DNA from: Brenneria nigrifluens DSM 30175 = ATCC 13028
Lineage (GTDB): Bacteria > Pseudomonadota > Gammaproteobacteria > Enterobacterales > Enterobacteriaceae
NCBI RefSeq assembly: GCF_005484965.1
Contig: NZ_CP034036.1
Location: forward strand, 3,658,001-3,722,000
DNA: 64,000 nucleotides
Direction of reading: 5' to 3'
Below the pieces are notes generated by a model, which was not told the origin of the DNA, made no database searches, and saw nothing but the letters and a program-made list of their open reading frames with translations. The position numbers and the translations under genes are program-made. Shown piece after piece: positions 7,776 through 16,029 of the stretch. Position 1 is the stretch's first letter. Every line of letters starts with the position of its first letter.

Positions 7776-8699
7776 TTAAAACCGCAACGCCGACGAAGCG
7801 CAAGTCAGTATCGTTGCTGAACGCCGGTCATAGAGCGCAGTCGTGCTGATATCGCTGTGTCCGGCAAGCTGACGCACAATGTTCAGGTCTGCGCCCTGTT
7901 CCAGCAGCCGGGTGATAAACGTGCGGCGCAGGTCATGAGGCGTGAACGGCTGAATCTGCGCGGTTTCCTGTAGCTGTCGAAGTATTCCTGTCAGCCCGGC
8001 AGTGGTCAGTGTCTGACCTGTGATACTGCCACTGCGGTGTATACGGCAAAACAGACAATCGTGGCCAGCGCTGATTCTTATCCATGCCGCCAATGCCCTC
8101 CCGACCATCGGAGCCATCATGACAGAGCGATTTTTACGTCCTTTGCCCTGTCGGACAGTCAGCGTTCCTGTCGCGGGATCATAATCTCCTGCCTGTAGCG
8201 CTACCAGTTCCCCAGCCCGTAGCCCGGCCCCGCACAGCGTCAGCAGTATCGCCCGATCCCTTTTCTGGCGGGTTTTATGGGGATGGACTTTTGTGGCGTC
8301 CAGTAACAGTCGCACCTCTTCCCGGCTCAGGGCGCGTCCGGTGTGTTCACTGTCTCCCCGGACAACCTTTACAGCCCGTATACGTGCCAGTGCGTCCGCA
8401 TCCATCAGGCCGAGATTGAAGGCCGTCTGCGCCACGCCTTTCAGTGCCGCCAGTACCATGTTGACGGTCGCCACTGCATAGCCTTGCTCCGGCAACATGG
8501 CGCGAAGAGTTGCCACATGGACATAGCGCAGTGCGGTCCAGTTGTAGCTGTCTGCGGTGGCGTTGTGCCGGAGTATGGCGGCGCTGAGATTCAGCAGGGA
8601 GCGCATACTGCGCCGCCCGGTCGGAGCCAGTCCGTCCAGCCAGACGCTGGCGGGGTTGATAGCTGGGCGTGATGATGTTTTTTTACGTTGCTGCGGCAT
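7776..8699 (-). CDS. Tyrosine recombinase (XerC/phage-integrase type)
   Basis: This site-specific recombinase of about 307 residues has the full tyrosine-recombinase set: Arg in GAGLRAGELVAL, Lys in GKGRKN, HDLRRT, the GHSDISTT histidine, and the nucleophile Tyr in TALYDRR. GGAGG sits before the ATG at 8699, so the upstream ATG at 8720 is rejected. It starts 21 bases after the stop of the RadC-like fragment on the same strand. It is of the plasmid/ICE dimer-resolution or integration type rather than the P4 type, and may serve the replicon-like module to its left. Confidence 0.85.
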   Translation of the reverse strand: MPQQRKKTSSRPAINPASVWLDGLAPTGRRSMRSLLNLSAAILRHNATADSYNWTALRYVHVATLRAMLPEQGYAVATVNMVLAALKGVAQTAFNLGLMDADALARIRAVKVVRGDSEHTGRALSREEVRLLLDATKVHPHKTRQKRDRAILLTLCGAGLRAGELVALQAGDYDPATGTLTVRQGKGRKNRSVMMAPMVGRALAAWIRISAGHDCLFCRIHRSGSITGQTLTTAGLTGILRQLQETAQIQPFTPHDLRRTFITRLLEQGADLNIVRQLAGHSDISTTALYDRRSATILTCASSALRF

Positions 8700-8719
8700 A
8701 CAGCCTCCATTAATACACA

Positions 8720-8897
8720 TTAAACCAAGTCAGCACGAAGTAGCCCGCTCTCTGCCATTGAGACCGTTCGGTCTCCGGCAACGATGAAATGATCCAGTAC
8801 CCGCACGTCTATCAGCGCTAATGCCTTCTGGAGCGAGTGCGTGATGTTGATATCCTGCTGGCTGGCTTCCGTACTGCCCGACGGATGGTTATGCACC
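8720..8897 (-). pseudogene. RadC-family gene, 3' fragment
   Basis: This encodes the C-terminal half of a RadC/JAB (MPN) domain protein. It starts at the JAMM signature HNHPSGSTEASQQD and runs through LALIDVRVLDHFIVAG to the stop codon. The matching N-terminal half lies at 12,476-12,787 on the same strand and ends exactly with the residues that precede HNHPSG. The two are separated by the RIT element. Together they would form a RadC-like protein of about 155 residues, a type common in plasmids and integrative elements. Confidence 0.88.
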
Positions 8898-8920
8898 TTA
8901 TGTGCCCTACTTTATTATGT
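8898..8920 (+). repeat. RIT left terminal inverted repeat
   Basis: The sequence starts TTATGTGCCC and ends TTTATTATGT. It is the inverse of 12452-12474 with two or three mismatches in the middle. A second copy of TTATGTGCC begins at 8,915, giving subterminal repetition. Confidence 0.8.
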
Positions 8921-9026
8921 GCCAGGGTATATTCGCAGCTGCATGGATTAAGGATTTCTGATCTTTCTCACGGCACATAATCGCAAGTCTGGTCCAGCAT
9001 GACATTCCATCAACTTTTTCAGAAGG

Positions 9027-10295
9027 ATGGTTATCATGTTGGAACATTACTTCCGGTCATTCAAAACCATTGACCACATCCAGGCCTTGTGGCTCGGACC
9101 GCAGATCGAACGTTATGCGCAATGGCTCCACGAACGGCACACCAGTCACGGCTCCGCCCGGCAACATGTTCGTGCGCTCGGACACTTCAACAACTTCGTG
9201 ATTGCCAGGGGGGTTAGCCGGTTGGAAGAACTGCCCGATCATGTCGAGGCCTTTGTCGCTTACTGGAAGTCCAGCCATAGCGGCTGGTGCAAGAGCGCAC
9301 AGGATCGCGCCATTGTCGTTACGCAGAGCCGTGTTCCAGTGGAGCGGATGCTCTGTCTGGCCTTGCCCGACTACTCGCGCCCTGACAACCGGCCTGATAT
9401 GCCGTTCGCCGCTTCAGTTCCTGGTTTTTTCCCTTTTCTGCTCAACGAGAAGGGATTGCGTCAAGCCACGTTGCACGGCTACACCTATACTCTGCGACCG
9501 TTCGAAGCCTATCTGGAGAGGGGCGGCGTTATATTGTCAGCACTGATGCCCGCCGACATCAACGGGTTCATCGAAGAACGGGCCAGGACGCTGCACAAGT
9601 CCGGCATGCTCAATAGCGCGTGCGCATTGCGCGTCTTCCTTCGCTATTTGTACCGCGAGGGCATCCTCTCCATTGACCTCGTACATTGTGTGCCTCGTGG
9701 TCGCGTCTACCGGCAGGCTTCCCTTCCTCGCGCCATTGGGTGGACGGACGTCGAACGATTGTTACTCAGCATCGACCGCCGTTCGGAACTGGGCAAACGC
9801 GACTACGCCATTCTGACATTGCTGGCCAGTTATGGGCTGCGCGCCAGAGAGATCGTCGCCCTGAGTCTGGACGATTTTGACTGGATACATAATCAGATCA
9901 GCATTCCGATGCGCAAAGGCGGTCATTCGACCCGCTATCCGCTTTCAGCGACCGTGGGAGAGGCGGTCATCGATTATCTGCAAGTTCGACGCGCCGATGT
10001 CGACCATCGCCAGGTTTTCCTCACCGTCAAGTCGCCCTATACTCCTATACAGCACTGGCGAGTTTCATCCATGACCGGCGATCGCATGCGCGACATTGGC
10101 ATCCCGGTGGCACGCGCAGGCTCTCACACGCTGCGCCACGCCTGCGTACAACATCTCGTGGAAGCCGGCCTGCCCTTCAAGACCATTGGCGATTACGTGG
10201 GCCACCGCGACCCAGCATCAACCCTGGTTTACGGCAAAGTGGCGGTGCATAAACTGAGGGAGATCGTCACCGGTCAAGGGGAGGAGATGCTATGA
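9027..10295 (+). CDS. RIT element tyrosine recombinase 1
   Basis: This 422-residue site-specific recombinase is the first of the trio. The C-terminal catalytic domain shows Arg in SYGLRAREIVAL, HTLRHA, GHRDPAST and the nucleophile Tyr in LVYGKV. The N-terminal 250 residues contain a SAM-like core-binding domain (TLHGYTYTLRPFEAYL). A start a few codons in (MLEHYF at 9,036) is also possible. The last bases overlap the next gene (ATGA), so the trio is translationally coupled. In RIT elements the three enzymes are thought to act together, with separate roles that are not well known. Confidence 0.92.
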   Translation: MVIMLEHYFRSFKTIDHIQALWLGPQIERYAQWLHERHTSHGSARQHVRALGHFNNFVIARGVSRLEELPDHVEAFVAYWKSSHSGWCKSAQDRAIVVTQSRVPVERMLCLALPDYSRPDNRPDMPFAASVPGFFPFLLNEKGLRQATLHGYTYTLRPFEAYLERGGVILSALMPADINGFIEERARTLHKSGMLNSACALRVFLRYLYREGILSIDLVHCVPRGRVYRQASLPRAIGWTDVERLLLSIDRRSELGKRDYAILTLLASYGLRAREIVALSLDDFDWIHNQISIPMRKGGHSTRYPLSATVGEAVIDYLQVRRADVDHRQVFLTVKSPYTPIQHWRVSSMTGDRMRDIGIPVARAGSHTLRHACVQHLVEAGLPFKTIGDYVGHRDPASTLVYGKVAVHKLREIVTGQGEEML

Positions 10296-11284
10296 CTACC
10301 TACTGGAATGGCTTTCATAGCCCTCTGGCTCCTCACATCGAACAGTACCTGCGGGTCAAGCGCGCCGTGGGGTGTAAATTCTCCTGTGAAGATCGTCAGC
10401 TACGACTGCTCGATCGGTACCTTGATGACTGCGGCATCGACAGTATCAACGCGATTGATGGCGAGTGCCTACAGGCATTTCTGGATTCGCGCTATCGAAC
10501 CAACCCCCGCAGCTACAACAACCTGCTGGGATATGTCCGGCGGCTGTTCGACTGGATCGTCTGTCAGCAGTTCCTCGCCTCTTCTCCGTTGAGGTCAGGG
10601 ACTCATCCCCAGACCGCACGCCGACTTCCTTATCTGTTCTCACCCGAGACGATCAGGCGCCTGCTGGCGCTGGCCGGGACATTGCCGGATAACGCACGCG
10701 CGCAACTGCGAGGCGCCACCTATGAGATGATTTTTGCATTGCTCGCCGGGCTTGGGCTACGGGTGAGCGAAGTCGCCTGTTTGCAATGGGGCGATGTCGA
10801 CTGGGAACGTGACCTTCTGGAGATCCGCGATACCAAGTTCGGCAAGGATCGGCTGGTACCCTTTGGTCCCAGGCTGTCAGCCAGACTACACGCCTACCAG
10901 ACTCAGCGTGAGCAGCGAGGCTATCCCGGCACCGGAGCTCATTATATGTTTTCCTGGAATGACCGCACCCCCATCAGCACGAACAGCATTCGTAATACCT
11001 TTCGGGACGATCTGTTACCGCCACTCGCTCTGGCTGTACCAACCGGTGTCTTCGGTCCACATGTCCATGGACTGCGGCATTCATTCGCGGTACGGACCCT
11101 GCTGAACTGGTATCGGCAGGGGATCGCCCCCGCCGATCGGCTACATCACTTATCCACCTTTTTGGGGCACCTGAACCCGACCAGCACGGCAGTGTACCTC
11201 ACCATCACCAGCGAACTGCTCGACGCGGCCAACCAGCGTTTTGAGTCCATCGCCCCGGCGTTGTCTGAAGGAGGATCACAATGA
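10292..11284 (+). CDS. RIT element tyrosine recombinase 2
   Basis: This 330-residue recombinase is the second of the trio. Its catalytic residues are in GLGLRVSEVACL (Arg), HGLRHS (His-x-x-Arg), GHLNPTST (His) and AVYLTI (Tyr). The N-terminal core-binding region begins with HIEQYLRVKRAVG. It overlaps both neighbours by four bases: its start is inside the end of recombinase 1, and its stop overlaps the start of recombinase 3. It is intact and of usual length. Confidence 0.92.
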   Translation: MTTYWNGFHSPLAPHIEQYLRVKRAVGCKFSCEDRQLRLLDRYLDDCGIDSINAIDGECLQAFLDSRYRTNPRSYNNLLGYVRRLFDWIVCQQFLASSPLRSGTHPQTARRLPYLFSPETIRRLLALAGTLPDNARAQLRGATYEMIFALLAGLGLRVSEVACLQWGDVDWERDLLEIRDTKFGKDRLVPFGPRLSARLHAYQTQREQRGYPGTGAHYMFSWNDRTPISTNSIRNTFRDDLLPPLALAVPTGVFGPHVHGLRHSFAVRTLLNWYRQGIAPADRLHHLSTFLGHLNPTSTAVYLTITSELLDAANQRFESIAPALSEGGSQ

Positions 11285-12294
11285 AGCAACAGAACCTTCC
11301 TGCGGTTATTCACCGCTACTTCCTGGAGTACCTGCCCCGGCACAAAGGGCTGCAAGCAAGTACGATCCGCAGCTATCGGGACAGTCTTCGCCTGTTCCTG
11401 ATCTTCGCGGCCGATGCCGGTCGACTTGGCGTCAGTAAACTGGAACTGGAGCATCTGGACTACCCCGTTGTACTGGCTTTCCTGAATGCCATGGAGGTTG
11501 AACGTGGCAACGCCATCAGCACCCGTAATCAACGCCTGACCGCGCTACATGTATTTTACGAGTATCTCGGCCGGACGGTTCCTGAGATGTTGCCGGCCAG
11601 CGCCCGGGTCGCGGCCATTCCCATGAAGCGCTGCCCGCGACCGGAGATGGCGTTCCTGAAGCGCGATGAGGTCGAGGCCATGTTTGCCTGCATTCCGGCC
11701 GGTCATCGGCTTTCAGCGAGGGATCGCGCACTGTTGATGCTGTTGTACAACACGGGAGCTCGTGTTTCGGAAATCGCGCAGCTAAAGCTCGGTCAACTCG
11801 ATTTACAGTCGCCCGCACGCGTCAGGTTGTTGGGAAAAGGAGCGAAGTGGCGAACCTGCCCGCTCTGGAGTCAAACCGCCAGGGCGTTGCAGATCCTGCT
11901 CAGCGAACGAGGTACGAACCTGTCGCCGGAGATGCCGGTGTTTATCGGCGCGACTCAGGCTCCGATGACCCGTTTTGGCATCTACAAGCGCATTCGCCAC
12001 TATGGCGGGCTATGGGCGGCGGCCTCGAACAACGCCATATATTCGATTCGGGTCACTCCCCATGTGTTTCGGCACACCACAGCGGTTCATCTTCTTGAAG
12101 CTGGGGTTGAGGTCAATGTCATTCGGGGTTGGCTGGGGCACGTCAATTTGGAGACAACCAATCGCTATGCTGAGATCACTCTGCATATGAAAGCCGAAGC
12201 GCTAAAGTTGTGCGATCCCGTAGCGTCAAGCGTGCCACGTAAATCAGCATGGCAAGACGATGCCGCCATGCTGGCCTGGCTGTCGTCACTGTAG
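11281..12294 (+). CDS. RIT element tyrosine recombinase 3
   Basis: This 337-residue recombinase is the last of the trio. It has Arg in NTGARVSEIAQL, HVFRHTTA, GHVNLETT and the nucleophile Tyr in NRYAEI. The N-terminus (IHRYFLEYLPRHKGLQASTIRSYRDSLRLFL) is a standard core-binding domain. It starts within the last codons of recombinase 2. About 180 bases of noncoding sequence follow it up to the right terminal repeat. Confidence 0.92.
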   Translation: MKQQNLPAVIHRYFLEYLPRHKGLQASTIRSYRDSLRLFLIFAADAGRLGVSKLELEHLDYPVVLAFLNAMEVERGNAISTRNQRLTALHVFYEYLGRTVPEMLPASARVAAIPMKRCPRPEMAFLKRDEVEAMFACIPAGHRLSARDRALLMLLYNTGARVSEIAQLKLGQLDLQSPARVRLLGKGAKWRTCPLWSQTARALQILLSERGTNLSPEMPVFIGATQAPMTRFGIYKRIRHYGGLWAAASNNAIYSIRVTPHVFRHTTAVHLLEAGVEVNVIRGWLGHVNLETTNRYAEITLHMKAEALKLCDPVASSVPRKSAWQDDAAMLAWLSSL

Positions 12295-12451
12295 AAAACT
12301 GAGATACTGGATGGTCATATTGGCCATCCAGCGTCAGAACAATCATCCTTCTGACGAAGGGTGAAAGATAACCGATCCCGGCAGAACATCGTTATGTGTC
12401 CATCATTTGGCCGGTAATCATTCTCCTAGGCCACGATAATACTTCGAGGGA

Positions 12452-12474
12452 ACATAATAAAATGGGGCACATAA
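12452..12474 (+). repeat. RIT right terminal inverted repeat
   Basis: This reads ACATAATAAAATGGGG and ends GCACATAA, the inverse of the left terminus. It lies next to a separate hairpin at 12,475-12,506 that joins the element to the radC-like gene. Confidence 0.8.
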
Positions 12475-12506
12475 CGCGCATTATGTTCCGCACCACATAA
12501 TGCGCG
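12475..12506. repeat. Perfect 12-bp hairpin at the RIT/radC junction
   Basis: CGCGCATTATGT at 12,475-12,486 pairs with ACATAATGCGCG at 12,495-12,506 around an eight-base loop. The outer arm includes radC-like coding sequence (the codons for FAH). The hairpin lies outside the symmetrical terminal repeat, so it is either part of the target, part of a longer right end, or a trace of an earlier event. Confidence 0.65.
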
Positions 12507-12787
12507 AAAATGACAGCGGCGGCGTTATGATTCAGCGCCAGTTTCACTACTTCGCGCGGATAGACCGGGGTATAGCTTATCGTGCCTTGAAACAGCTCAC
12601 GCCACAGCAATACCCGGTTCTGGTTGTCCAGCAGCACCAGTCCAAACACTTCCTGTTCGCGTAGCGCCAACGTGAACAACAGAAAGTCTCTCACTTCATC
12701 GGGCGATGTTATTTGGCGTCCGCGGCGGACAGTAGCCCTAAGCAGTTTCCTTGCTTGTTCAATCAGTGCATGTTTAGCGGCCGTCAT
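12476..12787 (-). pseudogene. RadC-family gene, 5' fragment
   Basis: This encodes the first 95 or so residues of a RadC/JAB-domain protein, starting at the ATG at 12,787 behind GGGAGGAG. The sequence includes RQITSPDEVRDFLLFTLALREQEVFGLVLLDNQNRVL and ends in NHNAAAVIFAH. In intact RadC proteins the next residues are NHPSG, found 3.6 kb away at 8,897. Reading past the junction continues into element sequence with no RadC similarity. The upstream gene overlaps its start by 14 bases. Confidence 0.9.
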
Positions 12788-13328
12788 CGTGTGGCTCCTC
12801 CCGCGCAATGAAGTAAATGGCGTCACAAAACAGTTGATGCGTCCCCGCCTCTTCACCCAGCGACCAGCGCTGGCGGCGGATGCGTCGGTGGGTGCTGCTG
12901 TCAAAAAAATACAACCAGTTGCTGTCCATACGGATGAGTACTGACCAGTGATATTGGTCACTAAGCAGAACCACACGCCCTGGCCGTTCGGATAGCCACT
13001 GCTGGCACTGCATTAAAATGGAATGTGCTGTGCGCACGGGCTTACGTATAAAAGGACGGTGAACGGTGATGGGGTAGCGCCGATAGCGGCTGGATTGCAG
13101 AAAATTTAGCATGCAGTCTACTACTGGTGTGTCCATGCCATTAGTCAGACACTCTGCAATATCATGGTGTTCGTGAAGGTGGTGAACCAGTGCGCGAAAC
13201 AGCGTAAGGCGTTTGATTCTCGGTCCATAGAGCCAGTACAGCATATTGACGACGCTATATATTCCGCACAGACTGTCCAGCGTTCCCTGCACGGCAGGTT
13301 TTAATATTAAGGTATTTTGTTGTTTCAT
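12774..13328 (-). CDS. Putative papain-like cysteine peptidase, overlapping radC
   Basis: This 184-residue protein shows the spaced elements of a papain-fold or C39-like peptidase: Cys21 in DSLCGIYSVVN, His127 in QYHWSVL and Asp143 in LYFFDSS. No signal peptide or membrane segment is visible. It overlaps the radC-like start by 14 bases and follows a DUF2787 gene on the same strand, so the three probably form an operon of a mobile element. The peptidase call rests on motif spacing alone. It could be an inactive relative or a peptide-binding protein. Confidence 0.55.
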   Translation of the reverse strand: MKQQNTLILKPAVQGTLDSLCGIYSVVNMLYWLYGPRIKRLTLFRALVHHLHEHHDIAECLTNGMDTPVVDCMLNFLQSSRYRRYPITVHRPFIRKPVRTAHSILMQCQQWLSERPGRVVLLSDQYHWSVLIRMDSNWLYFFDSSTHRRIRRQRWSLGEEAGTHQLFCDAIYFIAREEPHDDGR

Positions 13329-13401
13329 TTTTATGAGCCACTCTATTGTTGCTCATGACGTCATGAATATATTTTTGCGCGCGTGTTGTTAACTTCGGTA
13401 A

Positions 13402-13827
13402 TCAGCGTTCCTGATGAACGGAAACGGTGTAAATCTTCATTTTCCAGTAGCGGATAAAGTTACGCTGCCAAAGTTCAAACAGCGCACTGCCCTCTTCTGC
13501 ATCAATATCTCCCATTAAATAGTGCCAGACATAGGGATGACGCCAACTGATATCCAATTCCTTTTCCAGTTCAGGCCACGGTCCGCCCACATAACTAAAG
13601 TCCGTCAGGTAGTCGAAATGCCATCCATCCGGGCGGGAAAGCAGCCGTATCTCAACCGGATGAAAGCCGCCCTGTTCAGCCGTGTATTTCGGGTCACGAA
13701 AATGAATAAGGGTAGCCGAGGGAATATCGGGATGTGGCGGTAATACGTCGTACAAAATATTAAGGAAAGCCTGACTGACAGACAAACGCAGCCCTGACTG
13801 ATGTATCGTCATTTTACGGTTCATCAT
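13402..13827 (-). CDS. DUF2787 family protein
   Basis: This 141-residue protein belongs, by its central pattern GGFHPVEIRLLSRPDGWHFDYLTDFSYVGGPWPELEKELDISW, to the DUF2787 family that is often found beside radC-like genes in integrative elements of gammaproteobacteria. Its function is unknown. GGAG precedes the two tandem ATGs. It is the first gene of a minus-strand group with the peptidase-like and radC-like genes, 73 bases upstream of the former. Confidence 0.8.
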   Translation of the reverse strand: MMNRKMTIHQSGLRLSVSQAFLNILYDVLPPHPDIPSATLIHFRDPKYTAEQGGFHPVEIRLLSRPDGWHFDYLTDFSYVGGPWPELEKELDISWRHPYVWHYLMGDIDAEEGSALFELWQRNFIRYWKMKIYTVSVHQER

Positions 13828-14140
13828 TAACTCCGATTATTTATTTAAAAATAAAAGCACATATTAAAACGTAGAGATTTAACTCATTAAATAACAAACC
13901 CCATTTATTCTAAATAATATAATACTCATTTTTATTTCAATGATTATATAGTCACAAAAAAGCACACACCATCCTCCTGAGCAGCAGGAAATAAACAAAA
14001 AATAATGGGTAATGGTGTATTTATATGATGGCACATACAAAAATATATATGTGCCAATGTTGGTATTATATCAAAATAATAGTAACATGTAAAATAATTT
14101 CAATAAGAAACCATTTATTTATCAGATGGTTGCAGTGATA
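13828..14140. other. AT-rich intergenic region with a hairpin
   Basis: No gene is visible in this very AT-rich stretch. It contains a perfect 9-base inverted repeat, TGGCACATA at 14029-14037 and TATGTGCCA at 14048-14056. The rest probably carries the promoter for the DUF2787 gene and the 3' end region of the repressor-like gene. Confidence 0.5.
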
Positions 14141-14545
14141 TTATTCATCATCCACTGCAATTTTCTGAACGGCTGACAAATCTTCCGCCACTTGATTTAA
14201 TGCCTGTTGCAGCAGTTTGTCTCGTGACGACGGGCTCATGGTTTTGAAAAGCTGTATCCAGAGATTCAGCTTTTCATCCACCGTCAACTGAACAGCCTCG
14301 CGCTCGCTTTTCAGCGACATTCCCGCCGCGCTGATGTGGTACACAAACCCTTTTCCCCGCGTCCGCTTGCGTTTGATTTCGGGATGCAGTTCCGCCAGTT
14401 TCTCCAGACGCAGACGCGCGCCTTTAGCCGTTCCCGGCATCCCTTCCATTCCGACAAATTCTTCTGCGGTCAGCCACGTTTGTCCGTCGATAACCTGCCC
14501 CGCGGACATCGCAGATTCAGTGCTGCTGTTCGTATTTTTGGTCAT
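14141..14545 (-). CDS. Mu-type DNA-binding repressor-like protein
   Basis: This protein of about 134 residues has a Mu-type helix-turn-helix near its start. The pattern TWLTAEEFVGMEGMPGTAKGARLRLEKLAE matches the N-terminal domain of Mu transposase and Mu c repressor. The C-terminal half (VQLTVDEKLNLWIQLFKTMSPSSRDKLLQQALNQVAE) is helical. The ATG at 14,545 is preferred because GGTGA lies upstream. It is divergent from a Ner-like gene at 14,666, reproducing the c/ner switch of Mu-like phages. No Mu transposition or structural genes are nearby, so it may have been recruited as an island regulator. Confidence 0.75.
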   Translation of the reverse strand: MTKNTNSSTESAMSAGQVIDGQTWLTAEEFVGMEGMPGTAKGARLRLEKLAELHPEIKRKRTRGKGFVYHISAAGMSLKSEREAVQLTVDEKLNLWIQLFKTMSPSSRDKLLQQALNQVAEDLSAVQKIAVDDE

Positions 14546-14665
14546 AAAAATTTCACCAGATATCAATACGTTGCGAAAAAGAACAAAAACATCATTAAAA
14601 GGAACTTGATAAGTTCTTTTTATTCGCTTTTAATATCCATGTACTAATTCAACGGAGTTAATACA

Positions 14666-14938
14666 GTGAATAACTCATCAGCATCGCAAAAAAAGCGAAG
14701 CAAAGGAAGTCCACGGGACTGGCACCGTGCCGATATCGTCGCGGCGCTGCATAAACGCGGCCTATCGCTTTCGCAACTTTCCCGTGAACAGGGGCTTGCG
14801 GCGCGAACACTCAATAACGCCTTTGAGCGGCGCTATCCGCGTGCTGAGGAACTCATTGCCCAGGCATTGGATATGACGCCGGAAGAACTCTGGCCCAGCC
14901 GTTACCTTGATAAAAAGCCGAAAGGGAAGCAGGAATGA
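14666..14938 (+). CDS. Ner/Nlp-family DNA-binding protein
   Basis: This 90-residue regulator has the Ner signature DWHRADIVAALHKRGLSLSQLSREQGLAARTLNNAF followed by YPRAEELIAQALDMTPEELWPSRY. Ner proteins repress early transcription in Mu-like phages. It starts with GTG behind CGGAG. It faces the Mu-type repressor gene across about 120 bases, which must hold their shared operators. It overlaps the next gene (ATGA), so the downstream protein is coupled to it. Confidence 0.85.
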   Translation: MNNSSASQKKRSKGSPRDWHRADIVAALHKRGLSLSQLSREQGLAARTLNNAFERRYPRAEELIAQALDMTPEELWPSRYLDKKPKGKQE

Positions 14939-15459
14939 GTACTACGGTGCTTCAGGTGGTAGAGAGTTTTGAATATCTGTTCTCGTCGCTCTACCGGAAG
15001 GATTTTGTCAGGACATTGCATCTGAATGAATGCAGTGAAAGGGAATTGCTGCCGCTGGTGCGCTGCTACCTACTCGGCTGGTTTGCCGACCAGGTGACAC
15101 CGGAAGTCAAAAGCAAACTGCCGGGTACGGTACGCGGTGATGGTTACATTGATTTCATCATTGATGACGTGGCCGTCGAGTTTGCTGTCAGACGCCCAAC
15201 CGCCGCCCGGTCAGTTATCTCCGCGACCGTCAACAGCACGGAAATCAAAAAATTGATGAAGTATGACGGTAAATCCTTACTGGTACTGTTTGATTTCTCC
15301 AGCACGCCATGGACCGAAGAACAACTGGACTCATTTCGTAACTGGCCCTCATTGGGAAAAGGGAACCATAAAAAATCGGCGTTCAATGTGGCCTATTTCT
15401 ATACCACCCGGCGACCGCTGGAGTTTCACAAAATCACTAAAAATATCCGGGTGCAGTAG
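14935..15459 (+). CDS. Hypothetical protein with a possible PD-(D/E)XK-like core
   Basis: This 174-residue protein is encoded directly after the Ner-like gene with a four-base overlap. The segment GDGYIDFIIDDVAVEFAVRRP (about residues 68-88) places an Asp and a Glu on adjacent strands as in nuclease folds, followed by a strand-turn-helix region (GKSLLVLFDFSSTPW). The usual Lys of the motif is not present next to the Glu, so catalysis is doubtful. I do not recognise a named family. Coupling to a repressor suggests a regulatory or nucleic-acid role within the mobile element. Confidence 0.55.
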   Translation: MSTTVLQVVESFEYLFSSLYRKDFVRTLHLNECSERELLPLVRCYLLGWFADQVTPEVKSKLPGTVRGDGYIDFIIDDVAVEFAVRRPTAARSVISATVNSTEIKKLMKYDGKSLLVLFDFSSTPWTEEQLDSFRNWPSLGKGNHKKSAFNVAYFYTTRRPLEFHKITKNIRVQ

Positions 15460-15552
15460 CAGGTAAAACTGCGCCCTTTTTTCATCAGGGAAAGCGGTGA
15501 CGCCCCCCATGATGCGTTGAAATTACCACAAGGAAAAAAGGAGCTTCTTTAT

Positions 15553-15933
15553 ATGAAACCTCTGTTATTGGCTACTGCATTGTTCTCTCCGCTGGCAATC
15601 TCCGCCCCGCTCCATCTGTCCAGTGAAAATGCAACGATGACCATTGAAATGAGCAGTCAGTCTACTGCGCCGATTAAATTCGAGGTCATCGGTAACGGGC
15701 CGGCTATTAACGATATACCCGGCGTCTGTGAAATCAGCGGCGAAGCGCCATTTTGGGCGGGTACAGACACTGGATTATCATGGATGTATCTGTCACCAGA
15801 CAAAAAGACCATGGTGCTGATTAAAGGCCGCTCAGACGACCAATGGACGGTACTCAGTTTAATCCCATTTGGGTTCTGTGGCGTAGGCGCGGAAAACGCC
15901 ATTGATGGCGTCTATACAGCCAGCAAGAAATAA
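15553..15933 (+). CDS. Small exported protein
   Basis: This protein of about 126 residues has a clear signal peptide: MKPLLLATALFSPLAISAP, with cleavage likely after ISA. The ATG at 15,553 follows AAGGAG by nine bases; an ATG at 15,517 would hide the signal peptide and is rejected. The mature part has a few cysteines (GVCEIS, FGFCGVG) that could form a periplasmic disulfide. Its function is unknown. It is the first of a run of short plus-strand genes. Confidence 0.65.
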   Translation: MKPLLLATALFSPLAISAPLHLSSENATMTIEMSSQSTAPIKFEVIGNGPAINDIPGVCEISGEAPFWAGTDTGLSWMYLSPDKKTMVLIKGRSDDQWTVLSLIPFGFCGVGAENAIDGVYTASKK

Positions 15934-16029
15934 CATTGCATCACTCGCCGTGTGCTTTTATCGTAACGAAGACGGCAAAGCGGAATATAGACGCCCACAC
16001 CGACATATTCTCATATTTAGGTAGTCAAA

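Larger units (their letters stand above)
8898..12474 (+). mobile_element. RIT (Recombinase In Trio) element
   Basis: This is a 3.6-kb element with three overlapping tyrosine-recombinase genes in one orientation and no other genes, the arrangement that defines RIT elements. It is bounded by terminal inverted repeats of 23 bases at 8898-8920 and 12452-12474. It sits inside a RadC-family gene whose two halves flank it precisely. All three recombinases look intact, so the element may still be active. The short ends (8,921-9,026 and 12,295-12,451) contain no further genes. Confidence 0.9.
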
